Positions 17,496 to 25,700 of a stretch of 64,000 nt of DNA are shown in pieces. Each line of letters starts with the position of its first letter. The first letter of the stretch is position 1. Below the pieces are notes generated by a model. The model was given only the letters and a program-made list of their open reading frames with translations, did no database searches and was not told the origin of the DNA. Both the position numbers and the translations under genes were made by a program. The stretch is from Flavobacterium difficile (GTDB lineage: Bacteria; Bacteroidota; Bacteroidia; Flavobacteriales; Flavobacteriaceae), in contig NZ_JAAJBT010000001.1 of the NCBI RefSeq assembly GCF_011392115.1, positions 124,001 through 188,000 of the forward strand, read 5' to 3'.

Positions 17496-18647
17496 ATGAA
17501 ACTTCCACAAAATCTTCAGCAAAAATTACTACTTCGTGAAGAGGCAAATGCTTTACGTGTTTTACCAATTTCTAAAAACAATATCGATTTTTCATCTAAT
17601 GATTATTTAGGTTTCGCAAAAAATGAAGACATATTCGATGCCACTCACCAATATTTAGTGGATCATAACATTAAAATAAACGGTGCCACAGGTTCTCGAT
17701 TAATTTCAGGAAATCATGATCTGTATGCTGTTGCAGAAAACTATATTTCCGAGTTTCATCACTCAGAAGCGGCTTTAATTTTTAATTCAGGTTACGATGC
17801 CAATGTGGGATTTTTTAGTGCAGTGCCACAACGAAATGATATTATACTTTATGACGAATTATGTCACGCCTCTATACGCGATGGTATTCAAATGAGTCAC
17901 GCCAAATCATATAAATTTCATCATAACGATTATGAAGATTTAGAAAGATTACTTCAAAAACTAACACTTGCTAACTCACATCCTCCAACTATTTACATTG
18001 TTACAGAATCTGTTTTTTCAATGGATGGCGACGCTCCAAATATGGAAACTTTAGTGAGTGTGTCTGATAAATTTAAGGGGCTTTTAGTAGTTGATGAAGC
18101 CCATGCTTTAGGTGTTTTTGGTGATAAAGGTGAAGGATTGGTACAATCGCATCAACTTCAAAATAAAATTTTCGCTCGAATAATGACTTACGGAAAAGGC
18201 TTAGGTTGTCATGGTGCTGCAATATTAGGGAGTGCAAGTTTAAAAGCATATTTGGTAAATTTCGCAAGAAGTTTTATCTATACGACTGGACTTTCGCCGC
18301 ATGCAGTAGCTACGATTTTAATCGCATATCAAAATTTGAATTCGTCTGCTGAACTTCAAAAATTAAAAGATGTTATAAGTATTTTTAATCAACAAAAGCA
18401 ATTGTTAGGTTTAAAGTCGATGTTTGTATATAGTAAATCGGCAATTCATTCTGCTATAATTCCAGGAAATAATAAAGTGAAACAAATTGCTGCTCAACTA
18501 CAAGAGAAAGGTTTTGAAGTAAAAGCAATACTTTCACCAACTGTTCCTGAAGGGCAAGAAAGATTACGCTTTTGTTTGCATTCTTTTAATTCGGAAAAAG
18601 AAATGCAAGAGGTTTTAACAGAATTGAGTACCTTAGTATTTAAATAA
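17496..18647 (+). CDS. bioF: 8-amino-7-oxononanoate synthase (BioF-like, alpha-oxoamine synthase)
   Basis: 383 aa, the right length for AONS. It is a PLP fold-type I enzyme: 'IDFSSNDYLGFAKNE', 'GATGSRLISGNHDLY', 'LYDELCHASIRDGIQMS', 'VVDEAHALGVFGDKGEG' and the PLP lysine in 'MTYGKGLGCHGAA' (Lys234). AONS joins pimeloyl-thioester and alanine to start the biotin ring. Alpha-oxoamine synthases also include KBL and sphingolipid SPT, but bioD and bioA nearby make BioF the best call. It starts 11 bp after the atpC terminator. A weak TACTTTA-like box precedes it. Confidence 0.88.
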   Translation: MKLPQNLQQKLLLREEANALRVLPISKNNIDFSSNDYLGFAKNEDIFDATHQYLVDHNIKINGATGSRLISGNHDLYAVAENYISEFHHSEAALIFNSGYDANVGFFSAVPQRNDIILYDELCHASIRDGIQMSHAKSYKFHHNDYEDLERLLQKLTLANSHPPTIYIVTESVFSMDGDAPNMETLVSVSDKFKGLLVVDEAHALGVFGDKGEGLVQSHQLQNKIFARIMTYGKGLGCHGAAILGSASLKAYLVNFARSFIYTTGLSPHAVATILIAYQNLNSSAELQKLKDVISIFNQQKQLLGLKSMFVYSKSAIHSAIIPGNNKVKQIAAQLQEKGFEVKAILSPTVPEGQERLRFCLHSFNSEKEMQEVLTELSTLVFK

Positions 18648-18654
18648 ATCATTT

Positions 18655-19062
18655 ATGGAAAGTGTAAAGTTTAATCAAATTGCCAATTATCAATATACTT
18701 CTGAAGCGTATTTGTTTAAAGGGAAATTGGAATCAGAAGGCGTAGAAGTTTTTTTGCAAAATGAAAATACGATAAATACCGATCCTTTATTAAGTAATGC
18801 AGTTGGTGGTGTGAAATTGTTTGTAAAATCGGAAGATGTTATGAAGGCCAAGCAAATTTTGGCAGCTATTCCTGAATATTCTGTTAATGATAAAGGTGAG
18901 TTGCTAACTTGTCCGAATTGTGGCGCTACAACTATCAGTATGGTAACTAGTATTAAAGATGTGAAATCGTTTTTAGCTTTTATGTACGGTCTACTTACTT
19001 TGTCTATGCCTTTATTTGCCAAGCAAAAATACAAGTGCGAAAATTGTGCTTTTGAATTTTAA
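18655..19062 (+). CDS. DUF2007 domain protein with split zinc ribbon
   Basis: 135 aa. The N-terminal about 70 residues match DUF2007 (putative signal-transducing protein): 'SEAYLFKGKLESEGVEVFLQNEN', ending in 'VMKAKQILAAI' (given in parts). The C-terminal part has two CxxC pairs, 'LTCPNCGA' and 'YKCENCAFEF', either side of a hydrophobic stretch ('FLAFMYGLLTLSMPLFA'). This suggests a zinc ribbon with a membrane-seeking hairpin. It starts 7 bp after bioF. A role in biotin synthesis is not established. Confidence 0.8.
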   Translation: MESVKFNQIANYQYTSEAYLFKGKLESEGVEVFLQNENTINTDPLLSNAVGGVKLFVKSEDVMKAKQILAAIPEYSVNDKGELLTCPNCGATTISMVTSIKDVKSFLAFMYGLLTLSMPLFAKQKYKCENCAFEF

Positions 19063-19099
19063 TTTTAGCAAGCAAAATTTCACAAAATATTAAGACCAA

Positions 19100-19139
19100 T
19101 TCTTTGTGAACCTTGCGATTTCTTTGCGAACTTTGTGGT
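19100..19139. repeat. 20-bp imperfect tandem repeat (CTTTGCGAAC type)
   Basis: Unit 1 (19100-19119) and unit 2 (19120-19139) agree at 16 of 20 positions, and all four differences are transitions. Each unit has the form TTCTTTGyGAACyTTGyGrT. It lies just before bioD. I believe this is one of the dispersed intergenic repeats of Flavobacterium. Confidence 0.6.
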
Positions 19140-19151
19140 TAAATATTATAT

Positions 19152-19772
19152 ATGAAACTATTTATAACAGGAATTGGAACAGATGTAGGAAAAACCATTG
19201 CCTCATCTATAATTGTTGAAGCTTTACAAGCTGATTATTGGAAACCTATTCAGGCTGGAGATTTAGAGCAATCGGATTCTCATAAAGTAGAAAAGTATAT
19301 TTCTAACGCTAAAACTAAATTTCATAAAAATGCTTATGCGTTACATACTCCTGCAAGTCCACATTTAGCAGCAGAAATTGATGGAATTTCAATCGATATA
19401 CAAAAAATTTGTACTCCAGAAACCACAAACCATTTAGTAGTAGAAGGTGCTGGAGGTGTTTTTGTTCCTTTAAACGATACAGATTGTGTGATCGATTTAA
19501 TTCAACCCGATTATAAAGTCGTTGTAGTTTCTCGTCATTATTTGGGAAGTATCAATCATACGTTATTAACTTTAGAGGCTTTAAAATCTAGAAATTTAAA
19601 TGTAGCTGGGATTATTTTTTCTGGTGATGAAAATAAAGCTACTGAAAGTATCATTTTAAGTAAGACTAATGTTCCAATGATTGGGAGAATTAACAACGAA
19701 CCGTATTTCGACCAAAATGTAATTACCTATTACGCCGATTTGTTTCGAGAAAATTTAGAGTTATTCGGTTAA
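19152..19772 (+). CDS. bioD: Dethiobiotin synthase
   Basis: 206 aa. P-loop 'TGIGTDVGKT' (Lys14), 'WKPIQAGDLEQSDS' and 'LVVEGAGGVFVPLND' are all BioD hallmarks. It forms the ureido ring of dethiobiotin from DAPA, CO2 and ATP in the cytoplasm. It lies between the DUF2007 gene and bioA. The noncoding element at 19781-19945 follows immediately after the stop. Confidence 0.96.
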   Translation: MKLFITGIGTDVGKTIASSIIVEALQADYWKPIQAGDLEQSDSHKVEKYISNAKTKFHKNAYALHTPASPHLAAEIDGISIDIQKICTPETTNHLVVEGAGGVFVPLNDTDCVIDLIQPDYKVVVVSRHYLGSINHTLLTLEALKSRNLNVAGIIFSGDENKATESIILSKTNVPMIGRINNEPYFDQNVITYYADLFRENLELFG

Positions 19773-19780
19773 TTTTTATT

Positions 19781-19945
19781 GGATGATCTTTTGAATGCTA
19801 CTTTTGCATTAGTGGGTGAAGTGGCATCCTTTTTTTTGTTGGGAATAAGAAAGGGAAAAAAGATATAACGGAACACACGACCTCGTTGTTTAAATTTATA
19901 TGATTTATAATTCATTGTTCTACAACGAGGGAATGCCCGATAAAA
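19781..19945 (+). ncRNA. Structured noncoding element between bioD and bioA (candidate Flavo-1-type RNA)
   Basis: The 228-bp gap holds nested pairing. GGATG (19781-19785) can pair with CATCC (19825-19829), enclosing AATGC/GCATT (19794-19798 / 19806-19810). A 9-bp perfect stem CCTCGTTGT (19881-19889) / ACAACGAGG (19922-19930) follows. Between and around them are G/A-rich strings such as GGGTGAAGTGGCATCC, AAAGATATAACGGAA and GGAATGCCCGA, which I recall as recurring in intergenic DNA of Flavobacteriaceae. The Flavo-1 RNA motif, a conserved structure of unknown function in Flavobacteria, is the best named candidate. I cannot run the covariance model, and orientation is assumed. Confidence 0.4.
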
Positions 19946-19954
19946 ATGTTTGCT

Positions 19955-19962
19955 TATCTTTG
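19955..19962 (+). promoter_or_regulatory. Promoter -7 box TATCTTTG for bioA
   Basis: Exact TANNTTTG, 38 bp before the bioA ATG and just downstream of the structured element. No firm -33 box is visible. Confidence 0.5.
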
Positions 19963-20000
19963 TATCCTCGACTAACTATTAATTACTAGTCACCATAACC

Positions 20001-21278
20001 ATGACACTTTCAGAAAAAGACGCTTTATACAACTGGCATCCTTATACACAACATAAAATATTTTCGCATTTTCCAGCAATTGTAAAAGGAAATGACGAAT
20101 TTTTGTGGGACGAAAACGGCAAACAATATATTGATGCAATTGCCTCTTGGTGGGTCAATCCGTTCGGACATAGTAATGCCTTTATTGCGGAGGCGATTTA
20201 CAAACAATTAACTACTTTAGAACACGTGTTGTTTGGTGGTTTTACTCATAATGTTGTAGTAGAATTAGCGGAGAAATTAATAGAGATTTTACCTGCGAAT
20301 CAGAGAAAGTTTTTTTATTCTGATAATGGGTCAACAGCTGTAGAAGTAGCTATTAAAGCGTCTTTTCAGTATCATTATAATAAAGGAATTAAAAAAAATA
20401 CCATTATTGCTTTTGAAGATGCTTTTCATGGCGATACGTTTGGTGCGATGGCAGTAAGTGGTATTGGTTTGTTTACAGAAGCGTTTCAAGATGCACTAAT
20501 AAATGTAATTCGAATTCCAGTTCCGACAAAAGGCAATGAAGAAAGTTCGAAAGTTGCTTTGCAAAAAGCTATTGCTGAAAATGAAGTCGCAGCCTTTATT
20601 TTCGAACCCTTAGTTTTAGGTGCGGCAGGAATGGTGATGTATGAAGCTTCGGAATTAGATGCATTGATTGCCATTTGTAAACAAAATGCGGTATTTACTA
20701 TTGCTGATGAAGTGATGACAGGTTTCGGAAAAACAGGAAAACTTTTTGCCTCTAATTATCTGAAAAATTTACCGGATATGATGTGTTTGAGTAAAGCACT
20801 TACCGGTGGAACGATTCCGATGGCCATTACAACGTTTACTCAAGCTATTTTTGATGGTTTTGTTAGCGATAATAAAAGTCACGCCTTGTTTCATGGGCAT
20901 ACGTTTACAGCGAATCCAACAGGTTGTGCAGCAGCTTTGGCGAGCATAGAATTATTAAAAAACCCAACCACTTTAGAAAATATCCATAGAATTCAGGCTT
21001 CTCATCTTCAATTTGAAAAGCATATTCAACAACATTCTAAAGTAAAAACAACACGCGTTTTAGGTGTAATTTTTGCTCTTGAAATTCAAGTTTCCGAAAA
21101 ACAAGACTATTATAGCGATTTACGCAACCAGTTTTATAATTATTTTATAAATAAAGGTGTGATTTTAAGACCAGTAGGAAATACTATTTATATTTTACCT
21201 TCCTATATAATTTCTAACGAAAGTTTGCAACAAATTTATTCTACAATCGAACAAGCCATAAACGAGATTTCATGTTAA
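20001..21278 (+). CDS. bioA: Adenosylmethionine-8-amino-7-oxononanoate aminotransferase
   Basis: 425 aa. Class III aminotransferase with BioA features: 'NWHPYTQH' at the N-terminus, 'ASWWVNPFGHS', 'YSDNGSTAVEVAIKASFQY', 'AFHGDTFGAMAVSG', 'FTIADEVMTGFGKTGK' and PLP Lys265 in 'CLSKALTGG'. It converts KAPA to DAPA using S-adenosylmethionine, in the cytoplasm. It overlaps the next gene by 7 bp, so translation is likely coupled. It has its own -7 box at 19955. Confidence 0.97.
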   Translation: MTLSEKDALYNWHPYTQHKIFSHFPAIVKGNDEFLWDENGKQYIDAIASWWVNPFGHSNAFIAEAIYKQLTTLEHVLFGGFTHNVVVELAEKLIEILPANQRKFFYSDNGSTAVEVAIKASFQYHYNKGIKKNTIIAFEDAFHGDTFGAMAVSGIGLFTEAFQDALINVIRIPVPTKGNEESSKVALQKAIAENEVAAFIFEPLVLGAAGMVMYEASELDALIAICKQNAVFTIADEVMTGFGKTGKLFASNYLKNLPDMMCLSKALTGGTIPMAITTFTQAIFDGFVSDNKSHALFHGHTFTANPTGCAAALASIELLKNPTTLENIHRIQASHLQFEKHIQQHSKVKTTRVLGVIFALEIQVSEKQDYYSDLRNQFYNYFINKGVILRPVGNTIYILPSYIISNESLQQIYSTIEQAINEISC

Positions 21279-22420
21279 AACAACCTGTTTATATTCATTC
21301 TGTTACTTCTATTTCTGCTTTAGGAACTACTTCTGAAGAAATTTGGAATAATTATTTACATGAAAATTCTTTGTTTAATAAGCTTAATGCGAATAGTAAA
21401 AACTATTGGGTTGCTGAGTTTTCTAAAAAAGAAAATCAACTTCTAGATGAAATAATATTATCTGATACTAAATATAAACATTTAGACAAGTCAGTTGTAA
21501 TGGCTATTTTGGTCGCAAGAACTTGTTTTAAAAATAGTGGTTTTACGGACAAAAATATTGGAATCAATTTTGGTTCTTCTCGTGGTGCTACAATTTTATT
21601 TGAAAAACATCATGCTGATTTTATAAACGATGGAATGGTGTCTACATTCACATCACCTTCTACAACTTTAGGAAATATTTCTAGTTGGGTGTCTCACGAT
21701 TTACAATCTGAAGGTCCTGAGATTTCTCACTCAATCACTTGTTCCACAGGTTTGCATTCTCTTTTAAATGGTATAGCTTGGTTGCAATCGGGCATGTCGG
21801 AAACTTTTTTAGTAGGTGCTAGTGAAGCGCCTTTAACTCCCTTTACACTAAGCCAATTATCAGCTTTAAAAGTATACTCAACAGAGGAAAACGTTTTAGC
21901 CAACAGAAGTTTAGATTTTCAGAAAACTAGCAATACTATGGTTTTGGGTGAAGCGGCAGCATGTTTGTCTTTGTCACTTTCTTCCAAAAATGCCATTGCA
22001 AAAATTATTGGAATAGGTTATGCTACAGAAGTTTTATCAAGCAGTACTTCTATATCAGCTGATGCAAAATGTTTTCAAAAATCGATGCAAATGGCAATCG
22101 GTTCAAATGATCTCAAGGATATCGATGCAATTGTCATGCACGCACCCGGAACAATTCAAGGTGATGCAACCGAATTCGAGGCTATTAAAACCGTTTTTGG
22201 AAATCATTTACCATTGTTGACTTCTAATAAATGGAAAGTAGGGCATACGTTTGCAACTTCAGGATTATTAAGTATTGAATTAGCCATTTTAATGTTGCAA
22301 AAACAACATTTTGTAGCCACTCCATTCTATAAAAATTCGAATTCTAACATTCCTAATAAAATATTAGTAAATGCAGTAGGATTCGGCGGAAATGCAGTTT
22401 CTGTATTAGTAGAGTTGTAG
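21272..22420 (+). CDS. Beta-ketoacyl synthase-like protein in the biotin cluster
   Basis: 382 aa thiolase-fold protein. The KAS triad is intact: Cys157 in 'ITCSTGLHS', His290 in 'MHAPGTIQGDATE' and His325 in 'VGHTFATSG'. It is shorter than FabF (about 410 aa) and diverged ('HAPGT' instead of HGTGT). It overlaps bioA by 7 bp and closes the biotin cluster. Known KAS enzymes condense acyl groups with malonyl-ACP. Here it could help build the pimeloyl chain, replacing or helping housekeeping FabF or FabB. That role is inferred from context only. Confidence 0.8.
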   Translation: MLKQPVYIHSVTSISALGTTSEEIWNNYLHENSLFNKLNANSKNYWVAEFSKKENQLLDEIILSDTKYKHLDKSVVMAILVARTCFKNSGFTDKNIGINFGSSRGATILFEKHHADFINDGMVSTFTSPSTTLGNISSWVSHDLQSEGPEISHSITCSTGLHSLLNGIAWLQSGMSETFLVGASEAPLTPFTLSQLSALKVYSTEENVLANRSLDFQKTSNTMVLGEAAACLSLSLSSKNAIAKIIGIGYATEVLSSSTSISADAKCFQKSMQMAIGSNDLKDIDAIVMHAPGTIQGDATEFEAIKTVFGNHLPLLTSNKWKVGHTFATSGLLSIELAILMLQKQHFVATPFYKNSNSNIPNKILVNAVGFGGNAVSVLVEL

Positions 22421-22799
22421 TCTTTTAGTAGTACTTCTTTTTTATTTTAGGAATAATCTTTACTTGTAAGTTTATTTCTTACAAAATCTTCTTTTTTATA
22501 TGTTATCTGCTTGTTAAGTGTTTTGTGTCGGTTTTTTATGTCAGATGGGCGATGTTTTCCTAATTAAAAAAATTAATATATAAAATCTTAACAAAAAATA
22601 TTTTAATTGTTATAAATTCATTTAAATTAATATGATATTATCAATTTAACATATTAAAGTTTTTTAGTTAGAATATAATTTATACTTTTAACATAATATT
22701 TGAATAAATTTCAAAAAAAATACATTTAATTAACTATTCAATAACACTAAAATAATATGAATGCAATGACCTAAGTTTAATCTCAAATCGCCTCAGATT
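22421..22799. other. 379-bp AT-rich intergenic region
   Basis: No ORF is supported. A small hairpin, TTGTAAG (22464-22470) / CTTACAA (22478-22484), could mark the end of the biotin transcript. From about 22560 to 22760 the DNA is nearly all A/T. TAAGTTTA at 22772-22779 is a one-mismatch -7 box just before the adhesin gene. I see nothing else. Confidence 0.5.
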
Positions 22800-25700
22800 A
22801 TGAAAAAAAAAATTACTACTATACCTAAAAAACTATTTCTAATAATTAGTTTTTTTATTTTTACTGTTACAAGTTATTCTCAAAATGCAAATTTAGTCAT
22901 TTTGGGAAATGCATTGCCAATTGCTAATGGAGATGTTACTCCAAGTTTAACTGATTTTACAGATTTTGGAAATGTAAATATTGGCTCTTTTCAAAACAAT
23001 ACATTTGTATTAAGAAATTCTGGAACTGGAGGTACTAATGCTTCAAGGCGTATCACTTTCGCTAATCCATCTGTAGTGATCAGTGGAGTAGATGCTGCCC
23101 AGTTTTCCATTATTTCTGGTCCCAATTCTGGAAATACATTAAATGGTTTAGGTACTGTTTTTTCTCCAAATTTAGTTGTACGTTTTACTCCACTAGGACC
23201 AGTAGGAGTTAAAAATGCTACAGTTACTGTAAGATATACAAATAATGCAGGAGTTTTAACTTATGTATATGCTATTAGAGGAACTGCAATTTCTCAACCA
23301 GAAATCGATGTACAAGGTAACGCAAATTCTATTGTAAATGGAGATGTTACTCCGTCTATAATAGATTTTACTGATTTTGGTACAACAGGAGTAGGAGCGG
23401 CTGTATCTAGAACATATGTAGTAAGTAATTCTGGATTTGCTACCTTAAATTTAGGTGGAATTATTTTTTCTGGAGCTAATCCTGGTGATTTTTCCATCAC
23501 AACAGCTCCAGCATCTTCTGTAGCTCCAGGTGGTTCAACTTCTTTTACTGTAACTTTTAATCCCTCAATAATTGGAACCAAAACGGCAATTCTATCTTTT
23601 GTAAACAATGATTCAGACGAAAATCCATTTCTCTTTTCTTTATCTGGCGTTTGTATACAAACCTTTTTTGACAGTGACAACGATGGTGTTTTTGATAATA
23701 TCGATATCGATGATGATAACGACGGAATTCGCGATGCTATTGAGGAAACAAATTGTAATAATGCTAACGGTCCTAAAGTCAATTATAAGTTTTTAAATGA
23801 AACTTTTGGAGCTGGTCTAAGAACTACAATCAATACAACTTATAATGCTATTACAACCTATTGCTATGAAAACGGGGTTGGAGCTGCAAATACTGTTGCT
23901 TGTCCTACGTTAAGTTCTATCGATCTAAATGATGGAGAATATGGTGTTTTTTCTACTTCACAAATCGCCTCTTGGGCTGCCGCTTATTGGCATTTAGGAG
24001 GTGATCATACTGGCGATCCAAATGGGAGAATGGCCATTTTTAATGCTTCTTATACTCCAGGTATTTTTTATACTGCTTCAATTACTGGTGCTTTGCCAAA
24101 TATTCCAATTACATATAGTTTTTGGGTTTTAAATTTGGACAGAACTGATGCTCCAGGTATTGCTACGCGTTTAAGACCTAACGTTAGAGTTGAATTTAGA
24201 GATGTAAATAATAATCTTTTAACTTCAATTAGTACGGGTAATATCGCACCAACTACTGCTGGAAATTTGGCGGGCGATTGGTACCAATTTACGGCAAGTT
24301 TAAATTTAAATGTAGATGCTTTTAATGTAATTTTTATCAATAATGAAACAGGTGGTTTAGGAAACGATTTGGCGTTAGATGATATCTTAATTACACAAGC
24401 TTTATGTGATTTAGATTTAGATGGAGTGGCCGATGTTTTCGATTTAGATTCTGATAATGATGGTATTGAAGATATTATTGAAGTGGGTTTAGGAAATTTA
24501 AGTAATGGTAAAGGTAAAATGGATGTAGCTTGGATAGATGCCAATATAAATGGTTTACACGATGCTGCTGAAGGGTTATTAATTACTCCCGATTTTGATG
24601 GTGATGGTGCTCCAAATTATATGGATTTAGATTCAGACAACGATACTGTTTTTGATGTTGACGAATCTGGTGCAGGAAATACCAATGCAATTCCTGGTTT
24701 TATTAATGGTGATGGAGATATTACTGGCGATGGAAAAGGTGATGGTGCAGATACAGAAACGTTTAGAAGTAAAGATACTAACGGTGATGGTGTAGTTGAA
24801 GGTTATGGAGATGGTATTTTAGATGCATACGATTATGGTTTAAATAGTTACGGTAATTTAGATCAAGGTTCTATTATTGCACCCTTTTTAGATTTTGTAT
24901 TAGACACGGATGGCGATTTATTTCCAAATTATTTAGACGTTACAAGTAATGGAATCTTTGATATTTCAACTACGCTTTATGCTGCTTTAGATGCCAATAA
25001 CGATGGAATAATCGATGGAAATACAGATATAGATAAAGATGGAATTTTAGATGCTTTTGATACGAACATTGCTTATTTTGGATCGCCAAGAGATTTAAAT
25101 AGAAAGCTCTTACTAGAATTTGATGGTAGAAACGATTACGCACAAAGTACAGCTGTTTTAGGTGGTTTGTCATCAGCTACATTAATGTCTTGGATTAATT
25201 TAGCCAACGGATTTAATACAGATGGTGTGATAATTGGACAAAATAATTTCCAATTAAAAATATCAAATATAAGAAGGTTACAAGCAACTGTTAACGGTAC
25301 GACTGTTACTTTTAATACTGCTTTAAACACCAATCAGTGGTATCATGTAGCTGCAATTTATTCTGGAGGAAGTGTGAGACTTTATTTAAACGGATTGCAA
25401 GTTGCTTCACAAGCTTTAGCGGGTAATATCGCACCAGATGTATCTTTATTGACTTTAGGAAAAAATCCTACCAGTAACACTGAGTTTTTCAGAGGAAAAT
25501 TAGACGAAGTGCGTGTGTTTAACATAGGGTTATCCAACACGCAACTACAAAGAATGGTTTATCAGGAAATTAAAGATAACGCTTCACAAGTTCGTGGAGA
25601 AATTATTCCCAAAGATATCGGCGTGCTCCCTTTTTCTAATTTAATTAGATACTACAGAATGGATGTATACAAAGATGATATTATCGACGATTTAACTACG

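Noticed and set aside
23672..24650. Regular GATGGT-rich repeats that might be a CRISPR or microsatellite
   Set aside because: They encode in-frame DxDxDG calcium-binding repeats of the surface protein.
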